From Streptomyces sp. NBC_01296 (GTDB lineage Bacteria; Actinomycetota; Actinomycetes; Streptomycetales; Streptomycetaceae), in assembly GCF_035984415.1 (NCBI RefSeq), contig NZ_CP130720.1, positions 8,060,001 to 8,124,000 on the forward strand: 64,000 bases of DNA, in the 5' to 3' direction. Shown here piece by piece: positions 1 through 8,732 of the stretch (its first letter is position 1; every line of letters starts with the position of its first letter). The notes beneath the pieces were generated by a model. That model saw only the letters and a list, made by a program, of their open reading frames with translations. It had not been told where the DNA came from and made no database searches. Position numbers and translations under genes: made by a program.

Positions 1-98
1 ACGCCGACGGCCACCGCGGCCGCGGCCGACAGGGCTCGGCGCCGGCCGCCCTGCTGCCGCGTGGAAGAACGAAACGTCTGCGCCACCTGCTCGGACAT
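1..98 (-). CDS. N-terminus of a secreted or membrane protein (cut by window edge)
   Basis: Only the first 32 codons are visible. The ATG at 98 follows a good AGGAG ribosome site seven bases upstream (minus strand). The peptide starts MSEQVAQTF, then has an arginine-rich stretch (TRQQGGRRRA) followed by an Ala/Val-rich run. This is the shape of a signal peptide or first membrane helix with a long positive N-region. It is divergent from the histidine kinase, so 99-277 should hold both promoters. No function can be given from this fragment. Confidence 0.55.
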   Translation of the reverse strand, partial: MSEQVAQTFRSSTRQQGGRRRALSAAAAVAVG

Positions 99-277
99 GA
101 GTCAACTCCTGTCGAATCGTGGAGCCGTGGGTAAGCCGGCCCCGCAGCTGCTGGTCAACTGCTCGTGGCTCGATCGTGGCTTGTGCGGTCTCGGATGCGC
201 ATCACGGGAAAGCGGGAGGAAGTGCTCCCTCGATCGGGGGAGGTCTCCGGGAAGCTGCGCGGCCATACTGGCCGACT

Positions 278-1525
278 ATGATCAAGGGCATCCGGCCGCT
301 GCTGCGCGGCTCCACGTACTCGGGCATGCTGTTCGCCTACTGCGGCGCGGTGGCGAGCCTTCCACTGCTGCCCTTCGCGCTGCTGCCGCTGTTGGCGTGG
401 CGATCCGCACCCGAGGCAGTGCAGACCGTTCTGGTCCTGCTGGTCTGGGCGGCATTGATCGGCTCGGTCGGGCTGGCCCGCATCACACGGCGGGCGCTGA
501 TCGTGTCCGCCCGCCGACTGTTGGGCGTGCCGCTGCCGGATCCCGTGGCCGCACGTCAGCCCGCACGTTCCGGAGCCGACCGTTGGCGCACTCCTCTCTG
601 GCTGCTGCTGCACGTGGCACTGGGGTGGACCGGAGCCCTGGTGAGCGGCGTGCTGTTCCTGTCGGGCCTGGTCCTTCCCGGGGGCTGGCTCGGCGCCGAG
701 GTGGGCCTGAGTCTGTTCGGCCGGTCGGTGCGGGTGGAGGGTGGCTGGCAGAGCTGGGTGGTGGCGCTCGGGTGCCTGCTGCTGGCGGCGGTCGTGTGCG
801 CGGTGGTGACGAACGCCCTGCGGTGGTCGGCGCCCAGACTGCTGGGGCCGTCATCGGCCGAGCGGCTCGCGCTGGCGGCAGAGCGGGAACTGCAGCTGGC
901 CGAACGCAATCGAATCGCCCACGAGTTGCACGACTCCATAGGGCACACGCTGACGGCGACCACGATCCAGGCCGCGGTCGCGGGCGAGGTGCTCTCCGCC
1001 GACCCGGTGGCGGCGCGGGCCGCCCTGCGCAGCATCGAGGAGTCGGCCCGGGCCGCGCTGGAGGACCTGGACTACGTACTTGGCGTGCTGCGCGAACAGA
1101 AGGCGGAGACGGCGCCGCCCCGTACCTTGGCCGACCTGCCCGAGCTGCTCGACCGGTTGAGGCACGCGGGCGCGGTGGTGGAGCCGGAACTGTCGGGCGA
1201 GTTGGCGCAGGTGCAGGGGACGCTCTCGCGGGCGGCGTACCGGATACTGCAGGAGGGGTTGACGAACGCGTTGCGGCACGGGGCGGGCGGGCCGATCGGG
1301 GTCCGGGTGGCGGCCGCGGAGGGCGGACTGGAGCTCAGTGTGGTCAACCGGACCGGTGCCGGCACGCATACGGGTGCGGGCTCGGGCGCCTTCCCGACAT
1401 CCGGGCACGGCCTGCCGGGCCTGGCCGAGCGCGTACGGCTGCTGCACGGTGAGATCGACGCCGGCCCGCACGGTCCGCGGCACTGGCGGTTGGCGGTCCG
1501 GCTGCCGGTACGGTGGTCGGCATGA
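278..1525 (+). CDS. Two-component sensor histidine kinase (NarL-partner, HPK7 type)
   Basis: A 415-residue membrane sensor kinase that should autophosphorylate and pass the phosphate to the regulator encoded next. The N-terminal half has four hydrophobic segments (roughly residues 12-38, 48-68, 107-134 and 148-170). The HisKA_3 dimerisation box reads ERNRIAHELHDSIGH, with the likely phosphorylated His218. An N-box (EGLTNALRHG) and G-box (GHGLPGLAERV) mark the HATPase domain. The ATG at 278 is chosen because the stretch upstream in frame is not hydrophobic or conserved-looking. The stop overlaps the next start as ATGA, so the two are translationally coupled. The signal sensed is unknown. Confidence 0.93.
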   Translation: MIKGIRPLLRGSTYSGMLFAYCGAVASLPLLPFALLPLLAWRSAPEAVQTVLVLLVWAALIGSVGLARITRRALIVSARRLLGVPLPDPVAARQPARSGADRWRTPLWLLLHVALGWTGALVSGVLFLSGLVLPGGWLGAEVGLSLFGRSVRVEGGWQSWVVALGCLLLAAVVCAVVTNALRWSAPRLLGPSSAERLALAAERELQLAERNRIAHELHDSIGHTLTATTIQAAVAGEVLSADPVAARAALRSIEESARAALEDLDYVLGVLREQKAETAPPRTLADLPELLDRLRHAGAVVEPELSGELAQVQGTLSRAAYRILQEGLTNALRHGAGGPIGVRVAAAEGGLELSVVNRTGAGTHTGAGSGAFPTSGHGLPGLAERVRLLHGEIDAGPHGPRHWRLAVRLPVRWSA

Positions 1526-2217
1526 TCGGCTCTGACGGCGCAGCCGCCACGCCCAGCCCGCCGCCCGTCACGCTCCTGATCGCGGACGACGACGAGGTGA
1601 CCCGCAGTGGTCTGCGCACGTTGCTCGCGGTACAGCCGGGGCTGACGGTGGTCGGGGAGGCCGCCGACGGCGTCGAGGCGGTCGAACAGGTGCGGCGGCT
1701 CCGGCCGGACGTGGTCCTGATGGATGTGCGGATGCCGCGTTGCAACGGGATCGAGGCCACCCGGCGACTGCTCGCCGAGTCGGATGAACCGCCGAAGATC
1801 GTGGTGATCACCACCTTCGAGAACGACGACTACGTCACCGCCGCGCTCAGCGCGGGAGCCAGCGGGTTCGTGCTCAAGAGGCTTCCGGTCCGCCAGATCA
1901 CGGAGGCGGTACGGGTGGTGGCGGCGGGGGAGGCGATCCTCTTCCCGACGGCGCTGCGCCGCATGGTCGCCGCCCGCCCGCTGCACTCCTCGAAGGCGTT
2001 GCCGAAGGCTGCGCTGACGGGGCGGGAGGAGGAGGTGCTGCGGCTGATGGCCACCGGCCTGTCCAACCCGGAGATCGCGCAGTCGCTGACGGTGAGCCTG
2101 GAGACGGTGAAGACGCACGTCGGGAACGTGCTGACCAAGCTGGGTGCGCAGAACCGGACCCACGCGGTGGTGATCGCGTACGAGTCGGGTCTGGTGGTGC
2201 CGGGGTTCACCGGCTGA
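1522..2217 (+). CDS. NarL/LuxR-family response regulator
   Basis: This is the cognate DNA-binding regulator of the upstream kinase. The receiver domain (about residues 17-130) has the acidic pocket (IADDDE) and the phospho-acceptor Asp68 in VVLMDVRMP. The C-terminal LuxR helix-turn-helix begins LTGREEEVLRLMATG and contains the recognition segment VSLETVKTHVGNVLTKLG. The ATG at 1522 overlaps the kinase stop; a GTG at 1513 is also possible. The stop (TGA, 2215-2217) shares a base with an ATG at 2217, so a small downstream gene may be coupled. The regulated genes are not evident. Confidence 0.94.
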   Translation: MIGSDGAAATPSPPPVTLLIADDDEVTRSGLRTLLAVQPGLTVVGEAADGVEAVEQVRRLRPDVVLMDVRMPRCNGIEATRRLLAESDEPPKIVVITTFENDDYVTAALSAGASGFVLKRLPVRQITEAVRVVAAGEAILFPTALRRMVAARPLHSSKALPKAALTGREEEVLRLMATGLSNPEIAQSLTVSLETVKTHVGNVLTKLGAQNRTHAVVIAYESGLVVPGFTG

Positions 2218-2291
2218 TGAATGGAAACCGATCGGCCCCTCGGAACGTGTCGCCGCGCCCCTCACCGGTCCCGGCATGGAACCGTCTGCGC

Positions 2292-2528
2292 ATGACCGAA
2301 GGCTCGACACCTCACATCTCCCCGGCGCGGATCACCGTGCTGGGCGTTCAACCCGGCAACCCACCCTTTCGCATCGTGGAGGTCGACGGAGAGTTCATCG
2401 GCAGGGCGATGTCGATGACGGACGTGCTGTTGCTCGCCGCCGAGATGGGGATCGTGATCCACGACCTCGACGACCTGGAGGTGGTCCGCTGGGTCGGAGG
2501 CGGCAAGTTCACCTGGACTCCGCGCTAG
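2292..2528 (+). CDS. Small conserved hypothetical protein
   Basis: About 78 residues from the ATG at 2292 (MTEGSTPHIS). The frame also opens at 2217, where the ATG overlaps the response-regulator stop (TGATG), giving 103 residues; the extra N-terminus is proline/arginine-rich and looks non-coding. The protein is acidic, with a predicted beta-strand region (ITVLGVQPGNPPFRIVEVDG) and a helix (MSMTDVLLLAAEMGI), and no known catalytic motif. Similar short proteins accompany signalling genes in streptomycetes, but I cannot assign a role. Confidence 0.6.
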   Translation: MTEGSTPHISPARITVLGVQPGNPPFRIVEVDGEFIGRAMSMTDVLLLAAEMGIVIHDLDDLEVVRWVGGGKFTWTPR

Positions 2529-2560
2529 GGGGTGTCCGGCAGGAGGCCGGTCGGCCCCGG

Positions 2561-2590
2561 CCGGGCACCGCGGCCGCGCGCAGTGCCCGG
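2561..2590. terminator. Inverted repeat between convergent genes
   Basis: Arms CCGGGCAC (2561-2568) and GTGCCCGG (2583-2590) pair perfectly over 8 bp with a 14-base GC-rich loop. The element lies between the ends of two converging genes (2528 and 2610), so it could terminate transcription in both directions. There is no T-tract, which is usual for this type of genome. Confidence 0.45.
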
Positions 2591-2609
2591 TCCAGGGCCG
2601 GCTCGGGCT

Positions 2610-3146
2610 TCAGTACGTTTGTCCCACGTGGGCAAGCGCCTGCTTCAGCAGCACACCCTGCCCGCCGGGCATTTCGCTCTGCACGGCTCGGGAGGCCGCC
2701 TCCTGAGGACTGAACCAGACCAGGTCGAGGGCGTCCTGGCGGGGGCGGCAGTCGCCGCTCACCGGCACGATGTAGGCGAGGGACACCGCGTGCTGGCGTG
2801 GATCGTGGTATGAGGTGACGCCGGCCGTGGGGAAGTACTCCGCGACCGTGAACGGCTGGAGGGAGGCGGGAACACGGGGCAGGGCCACCGGCCCGAGGTC
2901 CTTCTCCAGGTGGCGCAACAGCGCGTCACGGACCCGCTCGTGATGCAGGACCCGGCCGGACACCAGGGTCCGGCTGACCGTTCCGTCCGGACCGATGCGC
3001 AGCAGCAGTCCGATGCTGGTGACTTCGCCGCTGTCGTCCACGCGTACGGGCACGGCCTCCACATACAGGATCGGCATCCGGGCCCGGGCCGTTTCCAGCT
3101 CGTCCGTGGTCAGCCAGCCGGGCGTGGTTTCGGTCGTGTCAGACAT
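2610..3146 (-). CDS. Nudix-like DUF4916 family protein
   Basis: A 178-residue cytosolic protein of the DUF4916/Nudix-related type found widely in actinobacteria. The N-terminus (TPGWLTTDELETARARMPILYVEAVPV) and the segment TVSRTLVSGRVLHHERVRDALLRHLEKDLGP resemble a Nudix fold, but a canonical GX5EX7REUXEEXGU box is not intact. The nucleotide-hydrolysing role is therefore uncertain. It ends with the tail YIVPVSGDCRPRQDALDLVWFSPQE typical of the family. It is an isolated gene, convergent with the preceding small gene. Confidence 0.75.
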   Translation of the reverse strand: MSDTTETTPGWLTTDELETARARMPILYVEAVPVRVDDSGEVTSIGLLLRIGPDGTVSRTLVSGRVLHHERVRDALLRHLEKDLGPVALPRVPASLQPFTVAEYFPTAGVTSYHDPRQHAVSLAYIVPVSGDCRPRQDALDLVWFSPQEAASRAVQSEMPGGQGVLLKQALAHVGQTY

Positions 3147-3279
3147 TGTTTGAGCATACTTTCCGGGTGGGGTGCCTGCAGGAATGCGGGCCGGTTCGGA
3201 TACGGGAGTTTCGTGCCGGTCGTGCTCGACGGAGCACAGGGCGACCGGTTCCGCCGGGTTGCGGCCCGCTGTTCATGTC

Positions 3280-3462
3280 GATCTCGTCGCGGATGGGTCC
3301 GACGGCATCGACACCCTGTCCGGCCGGGTCCTCCAGCTGCCGGTCCGGGTACCGCTCGCAGGGGAAGCGGGGGCAGGCGTCGCCGCAGCCCATGATGATC
3401 ATTACACCGGAGGACTGTACCGCCTCGACGGTCAGCACTTCGGGCGCCTCGGCAGAGCAGTA
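3280..3462 (-). pseudogene. Remnant of arsenate reductase / low-MW phosphatase (arsC-like)
   Basis: One frame encodes about 60 residues, including VMIIMGCGDACPRFP, ERYPDRQLEDPAGQ and DAVGPIRDEID. These match the C-terminal half of the arsenate reductases of the low-molecular-weight phosphatase fold (typically TMGCGD.CP..PG.RY.DW.L.DP.G). The N-terminal P-loop (CxxNxxRS) is not found upstream. The flanking translation is arginine/proline-rich and not protein-like. The gene is therefore a truncated relic between the DUF4916 gene and the decayed phytase. Confidence 0.6.
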
Positions 3463-3515
3463 CCGACGGGGGACGGCCCGGGGCGGGCGGGCCCGGTTGC
3501 GGGCCCGCCCTGTGG

Positions 3516-4651
3516 TCAGCGGTCCACGGCGTCCAGCACCTTGCCCAGGTCCACGAACTTGAAGCCCGTGGCGGTGCGCGGGCCGTCCTCGGGGGCGTCG
3601 TGGCCGTCCTGGACCACGAGGAGGCCGCGCGGGAACGCACGGCCGAGGGGCTGGTTCAGGGCCGCGGCCCCGTCGCACTCCTCCGAGCCGTCGAGGTCCC
3701 GCGAGCGCGCGGTGATCCGTACGCCGCCCTCGTACGCGTGGTCGTCCTTGCGCTCGCGGTCGTAGAAGGCGAACGTGTTGTCGCCCTGGCTCGACGCCAT
3801 GAGGTGGCCGTCACCGTCCCCTTCGTCGCCGATGGTCAGCCCCTCCAAGTCCGCGGACAGGTGGCGGCCGCCGAAGCCCGGGTCTGCGCCGGGCGTGCAC
3901 TCCTCGGTCTCCTCGTCGTACGTGGCCGGGACCCCGTACTCGCGGACCCGGTCCACCAGCACCGGCGCCGAGGTCAGATCGGCCCGCATCCGCCAGATGC
4001 CGACGTCCTCCTGGCCGGCGTAGAGCGTGCCGTCGGCGGGGTCGACGACCATGCCCTCGACCTGGGGCCGCTCGCCCGGTTCGGCGCAGGGGCTCCAGGA
4101 CGCGCCGTTCGGCAGACGGAAGGAGGAGGCCAGGTCCAGGGTCCGCACCAGGCGGTAGCCGACCGTGCCGCCGGGGGCGGCGGTCAGTTCGAGCAGCGCG
4201 AGCCTTGTCTCGTGGCGGCGGCTGACCAGGGCGTACGAGCGGCCGCCGGCCTGGTCCGTCCAGGTCGCCAGACCGTACGCGGTGCGCTGGTCGTTGATCT
4301 CCTCCTGCGAGGCGGAGAAGACCGGAGGAACGCTCGGCGCGGTGACGTCGGTCAGCGGGCCGCCGGGGCGGTCGCGGTCGATGCGGTAGTGGCGACGACC
4401 AGACTACGGTCGGGGGCGGCGCTGTTGCGCCGGATGGCGGGGTCGTCGGCGTTGGCGTTGCCGCCCTCCTCGTCGTCGAACAGCGTGGCGGTCTCCGCCA
4501 CCGGGGTGACGGCGGGCAGCGGGCCGCTCTTGCGGCCCTGCGCCGTGGCGGGGGCGGCCGCCGTGAGGCCGGCGAGGACGGCGAGGGCCGCGGTCAGGGC
4601 GAGTGCGGCCGCGGCGGGCCGAGCGGGGCGCGCGGGACGATGAGGGTCCAC
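3516..4651 (-). pseudogene. Secreted beta-propeller 3-phytase, disrupted by internal deletion/frameshift
   Basis: Two frames together encode a beta-propeller phytase, which would release phosphate from phytate outside the cell. The first (from GTG at 4651, with a GGAG site upstream) gives a signal peptide and the start of the propeller (TATLFDDEEGGNANADDPAI, SLVVATT). The second, read from about 4390 on, gives YRIDRDRPGGPLTDVTAPSV and continues to a normal C-terminus (VEGMVVDPADGTLYAGQEDV, GFKFVDLGKVLDAVDR). At the junction near 4385-4400 the expected section between the first strand and the YRID motif is missing, and the frame changes. About 378 codons remain, against roughly 430 for intact relatives as I recall. 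The protein is unlikely to be made. Confidence 0.75.
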
Positions 4652-4749
4652 CAGGAGTCTCCAACGGTTGGTCAGACACGTGTGCGGTCACGGCGGCTGA
4701 AGACTCGAGCCCCTGCGTTAAAGACTCGTCGTCGCCAGGCGACGGACGG

Positions 4750-5166
4750 TCATGCACGAGATGAATACGCCGCTGCGCTGCGCCCCGTCCGGCGCGGGGA
4801 CAACACCCGGCCCAGCGCCAGCACGCTCAGCCCGAACATCAGGACCCCCAGCGGAACATGGAGCGACGGTATGTGCGCGATGCCCAACACCACCTGCACC
4901 GAAGCGAGTACGAGGAAGCCCGACGAGTACAGGATGGGGCGGGGCGAGCCGCCGCCCGGCCGCCACGCCAGGACCGTGGCGAGCACATACACCATCGTGG
5001 CGCCGTACATCACGCGCGCTCCGACGCCGTGCAGCACCTCGCCGTGGGACGAGGACAACAGCAGTCCGGCGGTGACGGCCTGGAAGAAGAGGGCCAAGGT
5101 CTGCAGGGCGATCGCCACCTGCACGAACGTGAGTCTGCGGTGCTGAGCCGTCGTCGTTGTGGCCAT
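4750..5166 (-). CDS. Small four-helix membrane protein
   Basis: A 138-residue integral membrane protein of unknown function. The ATG at 5166 (MATTTTAQHRRLTFV) has a strong GAGGGGG site eight bases upstream. Four hydrophobic segments follow at about residues 12-35, 43-63, 72-95 and 98-120. The C-terminus is short and basic. It is divergent from the ECF sigma-factor gene with a 179-base gap, so it may be a target or partner of that sigma factor; this is positional inference only. Confidence 0.75.
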   Translation of the reverse strand: MATTTTAQHRRLTFVQVAIALQTLALFFQAVTAGLLLSSSHGEVLHGVGARVMYGATMVYVLATVLAWRPGGGSPRPILYSSGFLVLASVQVVLGIAHIPSLHVPLGVLMFGLSVLALGRVLSPRRTGRSAAAYSSRA

Positions 5167-5345
5167 CAGTCGGCCCCCTCTTCTGCCTCGCGGCGATGGA
5201 TCGGTAGTGTCTCGCTGGTCCGACGACGTGGGCCCGCGAAATGTGAGGCGAAGCCCCGACCTCACCATCCGGCCCGGTGTTTCGTCGAAGTGGCGAGAGC
5301 GGAAGCGGACGAGAAGAACCGAAGAACCAGGGGGCGGTCGAGGCC

Positions 5346-6308
5346 ATGCGCAACCCATCCGAGACAGGACATGACCGGTCCGAGCCGAGCCTGAGCGCGC
5401 TCGTCGGCGAGCGACGCCACCTGATCAACCTCGGCTACCGGCTGCTCGGTTCGCTGAGCGAGGCCGAGGACGCCGTGCAGGAGACCTACACCCGCTGGTA
5501 CGCGATGTCACGCGAACGGCAGGAGGCCATCGAATCGCCCGGCGCCTGGCTGACGACGGTGGCCACCCGCATCTGCCTGGACCAGCTCGGCTCGGCGCGG
5601 GCGCGGCGCGAGAGCTACGTCGGCGCATGGATACCCGAGCCGCTGCCCGACCGTACGCAGTGGCACGGCGGGCCGGCGGGCGGCAGCAGCACCGAGCCGG
5701 CCGATCCGGCCGACCGGGTCACCCTGGACGAGTCGGTGAGCATGGCCTTCCTCGTCGTACTGGAGGCGATGACACCGGCCGAACGCGTGGCGTTCATCCT
5801 GCACGACGTCTTCCGGTACCCCTTCGCGGAGGTCGCCGAGATCGTCGGACGGACGCCGGCAGCCTGCCGGCAGTTGGCGTCCTCGGCCCGACGACGTGTG
5901 CGCGCCGAGCGGGCACCGGCCGCCGCGACGGGTGAACAGGCTGCTCTGGTACGGAATTTCAAGGAGGCCTGGGAGGCGAAGGACATCGAGGCCCTCGTCG
6001 ACCTCCTCGACCCCGATGCCACGATGGTCGCCGACGGCGGCGGCCTGGTCGGCGCCGTCCTGCGCCCGGTGGAGGGCAGCGAGCACATCGCCGCGTACCT
6101 GATCCACATCGCCGCCAAGGCCCCCGGGCTGACGCTCCTGGAGCGGACGGTCAACGGCCGGCCCGGTCTCGTCGCCCAACACTCGGGCGTCACCGTGACC
6201 GTGGCGGCGTTCGACCTCACCGGCAGCCGCGTCACTCGTATCTGGGCGGTCCGCAACCCGGAGAAACTCCGACCGTGGACCAACGGCCGGGATCTCCGCG
6301 ACGCGTAG
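5346..6308 (+). CDS. sigJ: ECF41-family RNA polymerase sigma factor (SigJ-like)
   Basis: A 320-residue extracytoplasmic-function sigma factor with a C-terminal SnoaL-like extension. Region 2 (INLGYRLLGSLSEAEDAVQETYTRW) and region 4 (MTPAERVAFILHDVFRYPFAEVAEIVGRTPAACRQLASSARRR) are intact, as is the linker motif WIPEPLPD. The C-terminal domain carries the two ECF41 hallmarks, DGGG and NPEKL. In this family that domain controls activity in place of a separate anti-sigma factor. The ATG at 5346 (MRNPSE) is preferred over the frame opening at 5277. No COE-type oxidoreductase gene, the usual ECF41 partner, is adjacent; the neighbour is a membrane protein. Confidence 0.93.
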   Translation: MRNPSETGHDRSEPSLSALVGERRHLINLGYRLLGSLSEAEDAVQETYTRWYAMSRERQEAIESPGAWLTTVATRICLDQLGSARARRESYVGAWIPEPLPDRTQWHGGPAGGSSTEPADPADRVTLDESVSMAFLVVLEAMTPAERVAFILHDVFRYPFAEVAEIVGRTPAACRQLASSARRRVRAERAPAAATGEQAALVRNFKEAWEAKDIEALVDLLDPDATMVADGGGLVGAVLRPVEGSEHIAAYLIHIAAKAPGLTLLERTVNGRPGLVAQHSGVTVTVAAFDLTGSRVTRIWAVRNPEKLRPWTNGRDLRDA

Positions 6309-6353
6309 GCCCGGTGTGGTGGATACGGCCGTCACCCCGGCAGGGGATCCCGC

Positions 6354-7586
6354 TCAGCGCTGCTCCCGGACGCCCCACGGGGAGCCGTACGCGGTCAGCA
6401 GGTCCAGGAACGGGCGCGGCGGAAGGGCCTCGGGGCCGAGCACGCCCGCCTCTGCCCACACCCCGCCGGCCAGGAGCTCGAGGGCCACGACCGGGTTGAC
6501 CGCCGTCTGCCACACCACGGCCTGGGAGCCGTACTCGCGCATCGACCACTGGTTGTCCACCACGTGGTACAGGTACACCTCGCGCGGCCGACCGTCCTTG
6601 GTGCCCTTCACCCAGGTGCCCGCGCAGGTCTTGCCGGCCATCCGCTCGCCCAGCGTGGCCGGGTCGGGCAGGCACGCGGCGACCACGTCGCGCGGGGAGA
6701 CCTGCACCGGGGCGCCGTCCGCGCCGCGCACCGTGACCGGCTCGGTCGAGTCCAGGCCCAGCGCGTGCAGGGTCTTCAGCTTGGCGATGAAGTCCTCGCC
6801 GAGTCCGTACTTGAAGGTGACCCGACGGGCGTCCACCCAGCGCGGGACCAGCAGCACCTCCTCGTGTTCGACGTTGACGCACTCGACCGCGCCGATGCCC
6901 TCCGGGAAGTCGAACACCTCCGGCTCGCTGAACGGCTCGGTGGTGAACCAGCCGCGGTCCCGCTCGTAGACCACAGGCGGGTTCAGGCACTCCTCGATCG
7001 TCGTCCAGATGTTGAACGACGGGGCGAATTCGTGGCCCTCGACGGTCAGGTTCGCCCCGTCACGGATGCCGATCTCCTCGATCTCGTCGAACAGCTCATC
7101 GGCCGCGTACCGGGCGAAGACGTCCGACAGGCCGGGCTCCACACCCATGCCGACCAGTGCCAGCCGGCCCGACTTCTCCCAGGCCCCGGCCCGTGCGAAC
7201 TGCTCGTCGCCGAGCTTGATCCCGCACTCCGCGTACGGCCGGCCCGGGTGCGGCCGGGACAGCGACATCGCCATGTCCATGTAGTGACTGTCCGCCGCGA
7301 GGGCCGCCTCGAACAGCGGCATCACGAACCGCGGATCGGTGGCGTTCAGCAGTACGTCGCACCGCTCCTCGGCGAGGAGCGCGGCCACCGCCGCCTCGTC
7401 GGAGGCGTCGATGCGGCGCGCGATGAACCGGCCGGCGCCGGCGCCGGTGTCGACCGCGGCCACGGCCGCCTCGGCGCGGGCGAGGTCGTAGTCGGCGACC
7501 ACGAAGTGGTCGAAGAAGTCCCGTCGGGCCGCGATCCGGGTGATCGCGGTACCGACGCCACCGGCGCCCACAAGCAGAACACGCAT
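6354..7586 (-). CDS. Saccharopine dehydrogenase family NAD(P)-dependent oxidoreductase
   Basis: A 410-residue enzyme of the saccharopine dehydrogenase / carboxynorspermidine synthase-like group. The Rossmann motif MRVLLVGAGGVGTAI starts at the first residue, which supports the ATG at 7586 with GAGAGGG upstream. Further family features are NATDPRFVMPLFEAALAADS, MGVEPGLSDVFARYAADEL and a catalytic-domain C-terminus ending in DLLTAYGSPWGVREQR. The substrate is an amino acid or keto acid that cannot be specified. It is divergent from the TetR regulator at 7745, a common arrangement for a regulator and its target. Confidence 0.88.
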   Translation of the reverse strand: MRVLLVGAGGVGTAITRIAARRDFFDHFVVADYDLARAEAAVAAVDTGAGAGRFIARRIDASDEAAVAALLAEERCDVLLNATDPRFVMPLFEAALAADSHYMDMAMSLSRPHPGRPYAECGIKLGDEQFARAGAWEKSGRLALVGMGVEPGLSDVFARYAADELFDEIEEIGIRDGANLTVEGHEFAPSFNIWTTIEECLNPPVVYERDRGWFTTEPFSEPEVFDFPEGIGAVECVNVEHEEVLLVPRWVDARRVTFKYGLGEDFIAKLKTLHALGLDSTEPVTVRGADGAPVQVSPRDVVAACLPDPATLGERMAGKTCAGTWVKGTKDGRPREVYLYHVVDNQWSMREYGSQAVVWQTAVNPVVALELLAGGVWAEAGVLGPEALPPRPFLDLLTAYGSPWGVREQR

Positions 7587-7744
7587 GACGAAGCCCTCTC
7601 TCGGTGAGGTCCGCGCAGGTCCGCGCCTCATGGGAGGGATGAAAGCCGGACCGGCAGGATAAGGTCAATGGTGTTGGCATAAGGCCCCCCGTACGGCTGC
7701 CGGTCCGGCGGCGACCGTACGTCCGCGGCGGAGGAAGGCACCCG

Positions 7745-8710
7745 ATGGCGAAGCAGGTGGTCCCCGAGGAAGCCCGCAGGCGGCGGCGCCCCACCCGGCA
7801 GGGCACCGTCCTGTCCGAACGGCTGATCGTCGACACCGCCCTGCGGATGCTGCGCGAACACGGCAGCACCGGGCTGTCCGCCCGGCGGCTCGGCGCCGCC
7901 CTCGGCGCGGACCCCAGCACGCTCTACCGGTACTTCGACGGCATGGACGGCCTCACCCTCGCCATCGGCGAGGAGCTGATCGGCCGGGCCCTCGACGGCT
8001 GGGCGGCCACCGGGGACTGGCGCCGTGACCTGCGGGAACTCGGCCTCCGCATCCACAGCGCCTACCTCGCCCACCCACAGGCCGCCCTGCTGACCGCCAG
8101 CCGCGTGACCGGCCGGCCCCGTGAGATCGCCGCCGACGAGGCCGTCCTCGGGATCCTGCGCACCGCCGCCTTCCCCGACCCGGAGGCGGTCCTGATCTAC
8201 CACGCCTTCATCGACCAGAGCCTGGCCTTCGCGGCCCTCGACGCCGGCGCCCTCGCCCTGGCCGAGAGCTCCCGGACGTCCGACGAGCAGCAGTGGGAGT
8301 CCACGTACGCCCGGCTGCCGGCCGAGCAGTACCCGCACATCGCGGCCACGACCCGGCTGCTCGCCGCCCGGATGAACCACAGCGCCTACCCGGTCGCCCT
8401 GGACATGCTCCTCGCAAGCGCGGAGGCCGGGCTCCAGGCGGCAACGCGACGGGTGCGCGGGGCGGCGCGTCGAGGTGCGCGGGGTTTGGCCGCTGGCCAG
8501 ACTGGACCCATGACGACAAAGGCGGTACTCGAAGGCGGGCCGGAAGATCTGCCGGAGCGGGTCGTACCGGTCACCGCACCGGGCGAGGACCTGAAGATCG
8601 CGCATCGTGGCGGATACGAACACTTCAAAGCCACGTCGCGGTTCCAGGACGGCACGGAAGGCCGGCTCCCCGTCTACGAGTGGTGGGAGCGCACGGAGAT
8701 CGCCGAGTAG
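7745..8710 (+). CDS. TetR-family regulator in frame with a DUF5988-like C-terminal segment
   Basis: The first ~245 residues are a TetR repressor. The DNA-binding helices are at about 20-70 (RLIVDTALRMLREHG, LSARRLGAALGADPSTLYRYF), followed by an all-helical ligand domain. The reading frame then runs without a stop through a low-complexity linker (RRVRGAARRGARG) into ~66 residues starting MTTKAVLEGGPEDLPERV and ending YEWWERTEIAE. That segment looks like the stand-alone DUF5988 family of streptomycetes. An internal ATG at 8510 could start it as a separate 66-residue protein, though I see no convincing ribosome site there. So it is either a fusion or two overlapping genes. The regulator probably controls the divergent dehydrogenase. 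Confidence 0.82.
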   Translation: MAKQVVPEEARRRRRPTRQGTVLSERLIVDTALRMLREHGSTGLSARRLGAALGADPSTLYRYFDGMDGLTLAIGEELIGRALDGWAATGDWRRDLRELGLRIHSAYLAHPQAALLTASRVTGRPREIAADEAVLGILRTAAFPDPEAVLIYHAFIDQSLAFAALDAGALALAESSRTSDEQQWESTYARLPAEQYPHIAATTRLLAARMNHSAYPVALDMLLASAEAGLQAATRRVRGAARRGARGLAAGQTGPMTTKAVLEGGPEDLPERVVPVTAPGEDLKIAHRGGYEHFKATSRFQDGTEGRLPVYEWWERTEIAE

Positions 8711-8732
8711 CGGCCTGCGCCCAGCAGCGCGC

